This document shows, one piece after another, positions 33,456 to 45,295 of a stretch of DNA of 64,000 bases. Source of the DNA: Lentinus brumalis. Lineage: Eukaryota; Basidiomycota; Agaricomycetes; Polyporales; Polyporaceae. Location: positions 1 through 64,000 of the forward strand of contig MARA01000016.1 in NCBI GenBank assembly GCA_001792895.1, read 5' to 3'. The position numbers and the translations under genes were made by a program. The first letter of the stretch is position 1; the number at the start of each line of letters is the position of its first letter. The notes below the pieces were generated by a model. That model was given only the letters and a program-made list of their open reading frames with translations, had not been told where the DNA came from and did no database searches.

Positions 33456-33544
33456 GCGGTGTCGTAGGTAGCGAATATATCTCGTCCCGCACGATGCGCG
33501 CCTGGAGCTGCCGGAGCACGTCCGTCGATAAAAGGGCGAGAAAA
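33456..33544. other. Unique sequence at the duplication edge
   Basis: Short AT-richer stretch with AAAAGGGC-type repeats between the duplication breakpoint and the 27-bp repeat. Confidence 0.3.
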
Positions 33545-33652
33545 GGGCCTCTGTGGTACCTATAACACGGTGGGCCTCTATGGTACCTATACCACGGTGG
33601 GCCTCTATGGTACCTATACCACGGTGGGGCTCTATGGTACCTATACCACGGT
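33545..33652. repeat. 27-bp minisatellite with palindromic core, four units
   Basis: The unit is GGGCCTCTATGGTACCTATACCACGGT. It contains the near-palindrome GGTACC and an inverted GTGGTATAGGTACCAT core. Units start at 33545, 33572, 33599 and 33626. It sits 90 bp from the edge of duplication copy 1. Confidence 0.9.
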
Positions 33653-36600
33653 GGGGCTCGCGCGCAGTATGGTGTGCCGGGCAGGCGGCGTGCGTGTGCG
33701 CTGCCCGTGAACTGACTTCCCGCTGCACGCAAAACTCGAGGTCGAGCAAAACTCGAGGAGGATCTGGGCCCGATAGTCGCGCTTGGACATCGGGCTCGCA
33801 GTCGAGATTCGATTGTTTAGGCATGTTCCTCGCCGCTGCCGGAATGCTCAGGATGTCGGATTCGAGCTATTCCCCGGCCGCGCTAATCATCGTGGCGAGC
33901 CAGTGCAAGGCAAGTACACAAACTTGTGCACCCGGTCGTGCAGCTCATCCGTGCTCGTGCTGACGGACGTTGCAGGACTTGTGCTCGATACCCGTCGTCC
34001 GCTCAGAACGCAGCACATCGGGATCTCGCCGGGGTGGCCGCGCTGTTCTGTTTGTGCTTGCATAGACACCCGGTTACTCGCTGCTCGGACGGTTTCACGC
34101 TCCCGTGTTCACGCAGCTCGGATCGCTTAGTGCATCGACCCCGTCGACTTAACCTTGCAGCTCCCGGAATTGCGAGTGCAGAGCCACGTAAGTGGAGTCA
34201 TTCGATCGTAGTTCCTTCAGATTTAGGATTGATCTGCCCTGCAGGTGCACACTCGAGACTCGAGATCCCCGCATATTCACGTATGACGGCGGCACAAAGA
34301 TAGCGTTGCGAAGCTAGGGTATCATGCATCCTCGCAGCGCGTCTGAGGGAGCCCGCACCGAGGCAGTCGTACGTAGCACGGCTCTACTTGTTCGGACAAT
34401 ATTTGACCACTGACTTCGCTTGTGTAGACACTCCTGCAATGCGCTTCTCGGCTCGCAAGACGGATGCAGCTCGCATACGAGATCCCCAGTCCGGGCTGAC
34501 AGGTTGCACAGGCATCGCACTACTCGGGATATGGCCTCGATTATCGCAGCTCGCAGCTCGCCGGGATGCCGGCTCAAGTCATCCGCACCGCGCAGGTGAA
34601 AGTCGCCGCAATATCAATATCCAGCTCGAAGTACTGCACTCAAGTTCCTCGTGGCTCCACGCTCGACTCTCCACCCCGCCGGTCTGTGTCGTGCGGCAGA
34701 TGCATTGCAACCCCGCCGGATGAGCCATACTCCACACACTCGCACGCAAGCACGGGAATCTAGCCCGTGAGCCATATCCCAGAGCAGCGGTAAGCAGCAA
34801 TATGACTTGCATAGGTACCACAGCGACTCGACGCTACTCGGATGGCTCGACGCATGCGGCTTGAGACACTGATCCGCCGCTCGTCCGCTCATCCGCATCG
34901 ACCAGGCAAGGCCACGTCATATGAAACGTCGCCGCTCTGGCTGATCATTTCTCGTGCCCGGTTTTCTCTTGGGAGACCTCGGAGCGCTTTCTACAGGCGA
35001 CAATTTGGTACGTTGCGTCGACTCAATGTCCTACAGCTGGCTGACGATTCAGGCGTCGATGTCGGACGCTTTCGGTCCTTCCTCGGCCCTCCTAGCTATC
35101 GCCGCTGAGCCAGGCCCACACTCATACTTCGGGACACAACTGTCAATGGCGGACTCCAAGTAGCGCGCTCGGACACGCTTTTGCTTCCGAGTCGGCTGGC
35201 CGGTCGATGCTGCGTATACACTGGACACCCAGATCGGCCCTCCGTCGTCCAACTCATCCCGGTCCTCGACGACTGCCCAGACGACTGCGAGAACCGCAGC
35301 GACGATGACGCTGTGTCGCTCTTCCTGTGCCGATTATCAGAGAGGTCGCACGTACGAGCTATGGAGTGCTACCGAGACATGCGTGCGCGGCTTACGGAAG
35401 GGACACGGTGCGCATATCTCTCATTAGGATACTCGCTTGCAGCTCATAATCGCTCCAATTCATTACACCCCGCATGTCATCACCTGCAGAATTCGGCACC
35501 CCGCCGTATCACTCGAACGCCCTCGGACGACCTCCGTTATGCAAATGGTTCCTATCTTGCCAGTGCACTAGTAAGGCTGCAGAAATGTACGATCCTGGGA
35601 GCGGACGTCGCAGTGCGATAAGCATGAGGATGAAGGCTTTGAGTTCTGCCTCGTCATGATATTGGGTGCGGTCTCTCGAGGTATGTGGCATCGTTCGGTC
35701 CGGGGCCTGAGATCCTTGGGCGAAGCACGTTGGCTACCCATCGACGCCGACTCATTCTTACGCGCAGTACGTCATCAATGCCACGATCAGCAGTGGGAGG
35801 CGACGCACGTCCCTCGATCCGTGTCAAAGGCAGGCTTCAAGCAGCGCAATGTCTCTGGTATGTCTCGACATTTTAACGAGCAGTCATCTGGGGGCAACGC
35901 AAGTGCTGACGCACTGACTAGCAACATGTCGACAATAGAGGCTCGAGAAGACACACTTGGCTCCCTCGGGCACATGGGATGATGCTCGCGTTATCGACTC
36001 TACGCCGCAGCTCACGCTGACCACTTCGCCGAGCCCGTTTATGGTTCCATTTTTGGTTGAGGCTCCTCCTGATCTGTGTCCTGGCAGCTCGCAACGGGTG
36101 TCAATATGAAGCCGATGTCGACGGCGGCAACTCCTACTCTTCACGATGGTCCTGCGGCTCATTTACTGCACGTCCCTGGCCTCTGTTGATGAGCAGTCCA
36201 GGACTTGAATCCCACCGCTCACTGCGTATAGCAGCGTTCAAAAGAACGAACGCACAGCAAGAGAATGCAATGCATAATCCGTCATCAGACACTCAAAGCA
36301 GACCGATCCGGTATGCGCGTTCAACGTCGGCATGGTGCTTCATTGGCGACGGGGTCCCGGACGCGCTGTCTCACAAGGTGTGCGCGATCCGAACCCTTGC
36401 AGTCGCTTCACACTGATGCATTGTGGGCAGGAGTCTCCACGCACCGTCGGGAGATGCCCTTGACAACGCAGCTCACCCACAAGCCACGCACGCAGGCCCT
36501 ACCTGATGGGAGAGCCCGGGAGAGGTCGAAAACAAGACGACCATTCCCCATAGCGGAGACCTTCCCACTAAGCATGCTGCGAGCGATGGTGTGCACTGGC

Positions 36601-37030
36601 AGCTTCTTCAATGCTTCTTACTTCGCGAGTGGAGGTCCTATTCGGAACAAGTTCCGGACAACCTCCGCGTAGTTCCGGGCGCAACTTCAATGCCATGGCT
36701 GGTCACGACGCGTCTCGGCTTCCTGTTCGCTCAAGCGAGCTATCTGCAAGTGAGCACTTCCAGCGGTTCACCAGCATTGAAACCTGTTGCTGAGAGTCAG
36801 ACGCAGGACAACCGTGTGCACAGATCAGTTCTGTTCACGTCTTGCAGGCCGGGAGGCTCTCGAATGTTGCTCGCATCTCACGGGCGAGCTTCTGATCGTG
36901 GCTTAGGTCGCGGACACTTGGGAGACAGTACTTACCAGGTCGAGAATAATGGGATTCAGGCCGTATCTGCGTAGTACTGGTGCATCACGACCACTTATCG
37001 TCACCTCGAGCCTGGTACGGACCGAGACGG
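33653..37030. other. ~3.4 kb without a recognisable gene
   Basis: No frame above ~150 codons has splice support or familiar motifs. The stretch separates the two copies of the segmental duplication and may be relic mobile DNA, but I find no terminal repeats. Confidence 0.4.
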
Positions 37031-38597
37031 TTGAATTCATGGTCTCAACTTCATCGCCGTCGCCGCAGAATGATCGTCGCATCCACCAATCGGTCGCAGC
37101 AACTCTGCAGACACTAGCTCAAGCTCAAGCCCAAGGACAAGCCTCTGGCGTTCGGTGGTGCCCTCGAGCATCATATTACCACAAGCATCCGCTGAGCATA
37201 CTCAGTACTAGCAGTGAGCACCAGCGACTCGGAACCGCTCGCATCCTTGGAGCCTCTCGAAAGGCTGCACGATTGGCCCTCATACCGGAAGTGCAGATCA
37301 CATGAAGGAAGGTGTCCTCACGTCTTGGAGCCGACGTCGGAACAGGCAATCAAGTGCAGTCACCAATTCAGAACTCGAGCGGCGGCCGGCTGACATCGCA
37401 GCACACTGTCTACACCTTTCAAGATACTCCAGCACAGACAGCTTCGAGCAGATCTCCAGGCATTGCAAGACCGGCGGCGGGACGCAGGTCACTCTCGGAC
37501 AAGCAGACAAGGTCCGACGCCAAACGCATGTCGATGTCATTGCGCGAAGACGCGGAGACCTACAATGTACCGACGAACGTCGCCACCCAACCGGCTGCCC
37601 AACATGCCGTGATCCTTCCCCGACGTCACCCTCGAGCATCGACGCCTCCTCGAGGCTCTCCCGGGTCCCGCTACCGTCGCGGCGGGGATAAGTACGAACG
37701 GCAAGAGGCCGTCGCAACACCTGCGCGAGCGCACCGGCGCGGGCACGGACACGGACGCAAGACACGGTCGAGGACGAACGCCGAGTCGCTGCACAGTGCA
37801 CGGTGCGCGACGCGCAGCATCTCGACAACGAATCGCAGCCCGCCTTGCGCTCCGGTCCAGAGAGGAGCACCGGGGGTGAGCACGCCCTCCGCCGGGGTTG
37901 CTGTCCGCACGCTCAGGCGTGGATCCGGCCCTGCCGATGCCATGATCCTCTCCTCCCGAGCGGCGGTTCGATGCCTGGACCTACTGCGTCGCCCTCCTTC
38001 GCCGCATCGCCCGTACGCGGCGATACTGCAGGCTGGACGGTGCGGACGGTCTGCAGCCGCCAAGCTGCAGTTGGAGACTCAAGGCAGGGCGCACCTTGCG
38101 TTATACCGGTGCGGGGCTGCTGTCCGTCGCATTGTTGTTGCCCTCCGTTAGCGGACGGTGCGCTCGCCAACCTTGATCACGGTCGGGTCCGTGCACGCAG
38201 GAGCTTGACGAGGAGGCCGTGCTCGACGGCCGTACTGCAGGAGGACGTCGCCGTCCCGAGTTGCAGTGTGCAGGATGCGACGCGCTGTTCGTGGCGCTCG
38301 GAGACGACGGCGGATGCGGACGCGAGCACGCGCAGAGGACATGCGAGATCTCGTCGGTCCGGACGGCGACTTGGGCGGAGACGCGCCGCGCGTGCTCTGT
38401 TTGCGCAAGCTGAACGTCGATAAAGGTACTGGTTGGTGCGCCGTCTGCAAGATCAGCACCCCCACCCGACCTCGCTCACGCACCTCACTATCCACCCGCC
38501 ACTTCCTCCTCTCCCGCCACCAGTGTACTTGTCGCCCTCTAGCCCTCGCCCTTCACTCACCTCGCTTGTCCCACCCGTTGGCGCAAGCTAGGTGCGT
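37031..38597 (+). other. Possible hypothetical gene, not resolved
   Basis: Plus-strand frames at 37039-37305 (MVSTSSPSPQNDRRIHQSV) and 37312-~37680 (Ser/Arg-rich, with AKRMSMSLREDAETYNV) look weakly protein-like and could be two exons of a disordered protein. 37680-38450 is GC-rich with open frames on both strands. I cannot choose a model. Confidence 0.2.
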
Positions 38598-41500
38598 CTC
38601 TGCGTCTCGTCGCCTGCTCATGTAGAGCGCGAAGGCCGTTCTTCCCTCCACAGATCTCGAGAGCCAGGCCTGTAAGCAACACCGTGAGTTCTTCGCGTCT
38701 TCCTACGTTGCCAACTCGGGCTGACGTACTGCGCACAGGGCCATTGACAGATCGGGTGGTGGAAGATTGCACTGGTATGTCTGCTTCACTGTCTTGGGCC
38801 TGAGTGACATGCTGATATTCGCGTCAGACAGGTGGGCGTGGGACCCGCGCGGTTTGAGTACGAGTACAGGCCAGACGGGCGCGCGTACAGCTGCGGGCGG
38901 TGCAGCTCCACGCTGTCGAGGAGACCCCCAAGTTTAGCCAGGCGGGGCGTGTGAGGCGGACCGGAGTCGGTGAACGCGCGAGGGAGCCGTGAAGGTCGTA
39001 GCTCCCGCGATGCATAGTTAGGTGTCAGGGCCGTCGACACAAAACCGAGAGCTGGTGTCCGAATGGGTCAGAGCACGCACCTTGGTTGTTCGCATATTTG
39101 ACACGCTCTGCATGGGCCGCGGCCGGTGCATCTTGACGGTGCGCTCGCGTGGGTTGCCGCGAATCCAGGTGTATGCGCACTGTCGTGAGCGCGCTCGGAC
39201 AAGACGGACGGTAGGGTGACTAGCGAGGGGAAGGGGATTGCCTTGTAGCGCGAGAGAAGCGTCGGACAGACACGCTGGAGGCGCAGAGACACACGAATCG
39301 AGCGCAGCACACAACTCTATCGACGAGGGGGTGTGCGCCGTGGATGCACCCTGCAGAGAGAGTGGAAGGGAGCAGGAAAGACGCGCTTGGTGCAGACGGG
39401 GGCGAGCGACAAGCAGCGTGCGTCATAGACCGGCGTGCGCTCCGGCCTCCGGTGTTTGGTCGTGCTATGCAGGCCTCCTCGCCGCTCGCACCTCCCTGCT
39501 CTGGACGTCGCCCACAAGCTGCTGAAGGTCGAGCGTGTCGATGGGCCAAGATACGCACCTGTGCGGCGACGAAGTTGCGTCAGACATGAAGCTTGCGAAG
39601 GGGCCGAGATGCCGCGGCTTTCTGGGGTTCGAGTCGGCTGTCACGGTCTTCCCTCGGACGACCAGTCTTCTGCTTTGCCTGGGGATGTCTGATCCCGAAG
39701 ATCTGTTGGCAGAGTCCCTCGAGATTCTCTACGACCATGTCCCCGTCGCACACTCCTCAGCCGGCTCATCATTCACCTATGAATACGACGGGATCTCACC
39801 CATCCACCTGGTCACTCCCGACACGCAGGCAGCGAATTGGGCCTTGCACGCATCGTCGATATGGTCATCTGCGCTGTACGTCGCAGATCACATCCATGAC
39901 CTCCATCTGCACGAGCACGTAGCCATCGCGAAGCAAGAGGGACGGCCGCTGAGGGTTCTGGAGCTCGGTGCGGGCGCGGGCCTACCGAGCATCCTCATCT
40001 CGAAGATGCCGAGCATCCTCATCTCGAAGATGTACCAGGACGCGCTCGTGACTTGCACCGACTACCCCGACGAGAGTCTCATCCACACCCTCTCCGAGAA
40101 CGCGAAGCGGAACGATGTCGCGGAGCGCTGTCATGTCGTCCCGTACGGCTGGGGCTCCGACCCTTCCCCTCTCATGTTGTCCCAGAGTGCGCATCTGGAT
40201 TCGATCCCTGGATTCGACGTTGTCCTTGCCGCGGACACGCTATGGAACTCGGACACGCACCACATCTTTGTCCAGACACTGCAGTTTACTCTGAAGCGAG
40301 CTCCGAATGCGCGTATCTATCTTGTAGCAGGCCTTCACACGGGCCGATATGTGGTCGCCTCGTTCTTGAAGCTCGTTCCGGATGCCGGCTTCGTCATAGA
40401 GGACCTCAGAGAAAGACGTGTCGGCGGTACAGAGGAACGGCCGTGGAGCGTGGAATGTGCCGAGGGTGAAGACGAAGCCGAACGCAGGCGTTGGATCATA
40501 TGGATGGTCTTGCGGTGGCGGCACGGCTAGCTTCATAGGCAGGATTCTACTCTCGTATGTCGCGCTGTCTGACGTCTGTTCCATGCATACTGATAACTCG
40601 ACGATAGATAGAAGCAAGTCCGAAGCGACTGGCATACAGCACCGCTTCGATACACTCCACGTGCGACCTACGAAGTCGACATCCTCCTCTTCATCCATCC
40701 CTTCATCTTCCGCACCACGCTCGATCCTCCCGAACCGCCAGCCCCTGGTGAACGGACGGCTTCCTCGAAGCCGTCCTCGCTGTGCGTCAGGTGGCAGTCC
40801 GTGTAACAGGTGGATCCCAAGGACCAGTCATTCGTCGTGTCGAAGGAGCCATCGGTGCCGCGGAGGCTCGGCGAGACCCATTCGAACCACTCGTGCGGTG
40901 GTCTGTCTAATGCTCCATACGGCCGCCCGTACGACACGTCGAGGTTCTGGGACGGAGGTCAGCACAGTTGCTTGACGTCTGGCTGCGTTTCCTACCTCAT
41001 CATCTTCCCTCATGCTGTCGCCGAAGACCTCTTGTGGCCTGTCTCTGCGCTCTATGACGTCCCAGTCTCTACGGACCCGTGCGTCAGCTCCTGCGGCGCG
41101 CTTATAGCCTGCATACGCACATGCCATGGAACCATCGGTGCTTCTTGAGCTTGCGGACCGATGGTCTCTTCTTCGGGTCCTTCTCCAGCATCTAGCGGCG
41201 CTTGTTAGCGCCCTCGCTTCAACTCGTATCTCTCTTCGCCCACCTTCGTCAACAAGTCCCGGATCTCCCCATCGACGACCCCGTACAGGTCGAAGTCGGC
41301 CGGAATGGTGTCAGTTCGGTTGATGAGCTCCTCCAACCGCTGCTCCTTCGGTTGGAGCCCGAATGGCAGCTGTGCGACATGAATATGAGCCTTGTTGCCC
41401 CTCGATATGCCGGTGGACTCACCCTTCCAGTCAGCATCGAGTACAACACCACCCCTGCTCCCCAGACGTCCACTCCGTACGAGTATTGGCCGGAGTAGAC

Positions 41501-41693
41501 CTCCGGTGCGACGTATCCAGATGTACCTGCCAAGGTGTGCGTCTCGTCCCCGTCCCTGCCCTTCAGCCAGCTGCCACGGCGATCCGCGTCTTCACTGTCC
41601 TGACGCACATTCCATGGGGACAACTGGGTCCACGGTCGGTCCGCGTGCTCTATTCCGAACGCGCGCGCGATGCCAAAGTCCGTCAAGGCGATG
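38598..41693 (+). repeat. Segmental duplication, copy 2 (3,096 bp)
   Basis: Partner of 30360-33455. The kinase gene continues past the right boundary here, so copy 2 is in the original context on that side. Confidence 0.95.
39685..40530 (+). CDS. EFM7/nicotinamide N-methyltransferase-like SAM methyltransferase (copy 2)
   Basis: Same 281-aa protein as 31447-32292, with the SAM motif VLELGAGAGLPS, the DYPD and AADTLWN motifs and the same duplicated PSILISKM. Because this copy adjoins the more complete kinase gene, it is the likelier parent. Both copies look fully functional; two identical genes double the dosage unless one is an assembly duplicate. Start chosen at MSDPEDLL as in copy 1. Confidence 0.8.
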   Translation: MSDPEDLLAESLEILYDHVPVAHSSAGSSFTYEYDGISPIHLVTPDTQAANWALHASSIWSSALYVADHIHDLHLHEHVAIAKQEGRPLRVLELGAGAGLPSILISKMPSILISKMYQDALVTCTDYPDESLIHTLSENAKRNDVAERCHVVPYGWGSDPSPLMLSQSAHLDSIPGFDVVLAADTLWNSDTHHIFVQTLQFTLKRAPNARIYLVAGLHTGRYVVASFLKLVPDAGFVIEDLRERRVGGTEERPWSVECAEGEDEAERRRWIIWMVLRWRHG

Positions 41694-42677
41694 TGGTTCT
41701 CGTCGTCGATGAGGATGTTCTCGGGCTTCACGTCGCGGTGGATAATGCGACGCTTGTGGAGGCGTTGCAGCGCGACGAGCTTCCCATTCGGAGTCAGGAC
41801 TGGGCAGTATACTGAGGCGGGATTCAGATGGCTTACCAGCTCGGCGCACCAGAGACGGGCTTGGGGTGCGGGCACAGTCCCATGACGCTTCATCCATTTC
41901 ATGAGGTCCCCGCGCGGGTAGTAGTCCTGCTCGCTGCGTCAGCACGCTGCGCGTTTCGGTGGCGGTCATACGCACCGTGAGGAAGTAGAAGTTGTCGGTG
42001 TCCTCGAAGCTGCCGGCGAGAGGCACGGACAACGCGCTAGTACTGCCGTCCTCGGACGAGTCGGTCGCGAGGGTCCGCGTCACGGCTTGCTCCTCGAAGA
42101 CCGCTGGATACTCGCGCAGACGGAGCCCGTTCTTCTCGATGATCTTCATCGCGAGGTACCGCTCGGACACGACGTCCTCGACGAGGTAGACCGTGCCGTG
42201 TCCGCCCTTGCCCAGCTTGCGGATGGGGCGGAAGTCGCTCGCTGCGAGGATGCGGCCAGGGCGGGGGCTCGACGGGCACGGGGAGGACGTATGGGACGTT
42301 TGCGGGGAGAGGAAGGAGTAGGGCGACGAGGAGCACGGGGAGCTGGCGGTGACGGGGGACAGCGGCGCGGGAGAGATGACGTCGCGACCGTGGACATTGG
42401 AGCTGACCGGGTTACAGTCGACGTCGGTGCCCTTGCCGGCATGTTCGATGACCTCGAACTCGAACAGGGTCTGTGGTCATACGGGGGTGAGGCAGGGTGG
42501 GAGGCGGAAGCGGCGGGCACGTACATATTCCCCCATCTCCTCGAACATGTTGCTGAGACTTGTGAACAGGACAGTCCTTGTTCACCACGGCGGACGTTCG
42601 TTGCCCAGTTCGCCGCAGGGAAGTCGTCGGCCGTTCGAGGGAGTGACGGAAGAGCTCGTCGAGGTCCTGGAAGACAT
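40668..42677 (-). pseudogene. Ser/Thr protein kinase, decayed (copy 2, nearly full length)
   Basis: Core exons are 42470-41976, 41926-41837, 41779-41423 and from 41369; the C-terminal extension ends at 40668. Visible motifs are the glycine loop GKGGHGTVYL, the ATP lysine in [34 protein letters not shown], a long activation segment, [10 protein letters not shown] and MLEKDPKKRPSVRKLKKHRWF. Three defects are seen: an in-frame TGA at 42584-42582 between MSSRTSTSSSVTPSNG and NMFEEMGEY; the extra G after ELKR shared with copy 1; and, in the shifted frame, a TAG just before MLEKDPKK that copy 1 lacks. If translation starts at the later ATG (42548) the first defect is avoided, but the C-lobe would still be truncated. 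The catalytic lobe itself is intact through helix F, so a short kinase product cannot be excluded. Confidence 0.75.
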
Positions 42678-42949
42678 GTCTGAAGCTGAGCTTGGTGAGA
42701 GTCGGTGGTCAAGGTGAGGCTGACGGTGCCAGCCTCGAATCCGGATCCGAATACCATTGCCGGACCCTGTTCGGGTAAGCTGTACGGACCAGCGGAGACC
42801 CTCTCCGCCTGTGTTTCTATGGTACGTACGAACGACTATGGTCAATCGGAGTTGCGTTCAGTACTGACCGGATCAGCAGGCCTATTGTGCACTGCTTTCG
42901 AGTACGATATCAAGTTGGGCTCTTCTCACAACGACCCGATGACAGCCGA

Positions 42950-43450
42950 CGTCAAATAGTAACACGCAAAATGGACTGCTCAGCTGTGATGACCATGTCG
43001 GAGGTTGACCGACTGCTGACTTGTGCGCCCACAACATGCACAGTACCTCCTTCAAATTCGCTTCTATGTAGTACCCTTGGACTGCATTTTCAATTGTCAT
43101 ATCGGCCAATGGGAGCCACGTACGCTGGCCCTTCTCACTAGCAGCCCGCAACGCGTAGCTCATGAGCAGACTCTACGTGTTTTCGCACATGTCCTCTCGA
43201 GCGCGAGCGCATAGATGATTTCCAGTCGCCACGGTGAAGATTGCCCGGTTCGACCCCTCAGCGGCCTCAAGGGCCCATTTCATCGACCGCATCAAGGTGT
43301 ATGTACACGACTCATCAACCGCGTGCCCTGCATAAGGTCTTGGTCTGTCTTGGTGCCATTTCTGCCGAATCGTACACTCAATCACATCTTGCAGTGCATT
43401 CTGTGCGGGCTGTGGAGACCGGTTTACTTCAACCTTCCGAGATTGACGTT
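42950..43450 (-). pseudogene. Possible decayed gene with in-frame TAG
   Basis: On the minus strand one frame reads, in protein-like fashion, ...MRSMKWALEAAEGSNRAIF, TVATGNHLCAR, EDMCENT, then TAG, then LLMSYALRAASEKGQRTWLP, DMTIENAVQGYYIEANLKEV and LWAHKSAVGQPPTW. A single stop interrupts otherwise continuous sense. No family is recognised and no flanking exons are resolved. Confidence 0.3.
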
Positions 43451-43707
43451 GAACCCTCGCCAACTCCCACGCGGGTGTTGTCGGCCTCCTCGATGTCTAG
43501 CGTGAACACGGCTCGTCTTCGCCTTGAGCACCACCACGATACATTGATGCTCTGTGGATGCTCTGCGGGCTGGTTGATCGCAGCTCTGCGCTCGAGAATA
43601 AAGACCTCGGGATGCCATTCGTGTCGTCGCGATGATTCTCGGCCCTGGCAACTCAATCTGACGACAATCGACATCGCCTCTTCGTTCCCCGGGGTCAATC
43701 ATCATCA

Positions 43708-45295
43708 ATGTCCTCAGACGCAGGTGCCAGTGGTATCGTTGTACCCCTCTTCAGTACCTTGCACGTTGCATGTTCCTCAGCAGCCATCGCTCACGCTTGC
43801 TGACCGGCCAAACAGACGTACGGACGCTTACTGCAATCTGGCCGCTGCAGGTCACTTCACTCCGTTGTGACCGCATCGACATGGGACTCACTGACGCTTC
43901 CCTCTCACTCCAGTTCTGTTCATGTACGATGCTCTTCTCACGTTCGATCGAGACTTGGCGTGCTTCGGGAATACCAGATGGACCGCGGCGTCACTCTTGT
44001 TCTTCGCAAACAAGTGTATCTCTCTGATCAGCTCCGTTCTGTCACTACTCTGGTTAGCACCTTTCTCTTCGAGCGAGGTGAGCCATCGTAGTCCTTATAC
44101 TGATATTCCATCATCTCCATGACGCTACGCTGACCTTATGCAGAGGTGACTTTTTAGTTCCGGTGGATTGTCAAGTATGCTAACCCATTCTCTGACGTCT
44201 CCAGTTGTTCCCTATTTCAGAAAGCATCGTTTCCAATCTCGGTCATGCAGATCATGCCATGGGCTGGTAAGCTACTGGCTATCTTGCGGCCTCTATGTCG
44301 CAGTGTCAGCTCACATCCTACACTGGTTAGTCTTTTCCGGCCTTCGCGGATATGTATTGAGCAAGAGTCGATTCCTCGGCGTCCTCGTATTCGTCCTCTC
44401 TCTCGCGCCAGGTACCAACCTGGTGAGCGGTTTCCACTTCCCGCGGTCTATCCGAGACAGCAAATCATGACCTTCGGAATCGCAGGCTATGTATGCCTAC
44501 GACATGTCCGGGGAGGAATTCCCACATATTGGATGCCTCGCGACAAACAATAGCACCGAAGCCGGAAACATGAGGTTCGCTGTCTTCAACCTCGCCCCAC
44601 TGAGACTGGTCACTGACATTGATGTACGCAAGGCGTGAGTGGTTCTCGACCACCTGCAGTAGCGCACGCTTACCCAAGTGGTCGCACAGTCGTGATCATA
44701 TCTCGGGCACCACTCATCGTTGCCGATATCCTCCTGATTTGGATCACTTGGTCGAAGCTCCGCAGCAGCCCGGACGTGCTGATAGACATCTGGCAATCCA
44801 AGCGGCTCTCGCTTCCAGACATCCTTCTTCATGATGGTAAGCTTTTTGTGGTACGCCGCCGATTCTTGGAAGACTGAGTTCTCTACGCAGGAATCATATA
44901 CTTCATGTAGGTCTGCCGCCCACAACGCAGCCGTTGGTATTACTGATGAGCTTGGGAATCTTGGCAGAGTTCTATGCTTCCTGAACATCGCCCTTTCGGT
45001 AGCTTCGGTAAGCCGCCTTGAGGAGTGCGCCCCAAGCTGCACATCCCAATGACCATGGATCCTTCTCAGTTGGCGAACGACTCTCCGGGAACGAGTTATC
45101 TCACCATGTTCACTCCTCCGTAGGCTCTTTCTTTCACTATCACGACCTCTATCTGTTCGCTGATCGATACACTGGTCTGCCAGGCTAACATCGATACTCG
45201 TGTCTCGCTTTCTCCTGCGACTCCAGGAAGCGAGCCAGACGATCGTCAGAGTCAATTCCGATGACCCGTTGTATTCTTCGACAGACCCTTCATGA
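43708..45295 (+). CDS. DUF6533 seven-helix membrane protein (gene 1)
   Basis: Multi-exon gene recognised from the DUF6533 pattern: AYCNLAAA joined to VLFMYDALLTFDRDLACFG (shortened), NTRWTAASLLFFANK, then PWA|VFSGLRGYVLSKSRFLGVLV, DMSGEEFPHIGCL, ISRAPLIVADILLIWITW, DILLHDG|GIIYF|IVLCFLNIALSVAS, SYLTMFTPP|LTSILVSRFLLRLQEASQT and a stop at 45293-45295. Most junctions (44,06x, 44265-44333, 44838-44889, 44910-44970, 45113-45201) have GT-AG and keep frame. The N-terminal exon is uncertain: ATG 43708 (MSSDAGASGIVV) is the likely start, but I could not fix the first intron. The family is an agaricomycete/ascomycete integral membrane protein set of unknown function. It is a paralogue of the gene at 56335-58068, sharing LQEASQT-x2-RV-x2-DDPL near the C-terminus. 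Confidence 0.7.

Noticed and set aside
30360..41693. LTR retrotransposon flanked by long repeats
   Set aside because: The repeats carry genes (methyltransferase and kinase part), have no TG...CA ends, and no reverse transcriptase or integrase lies between them.
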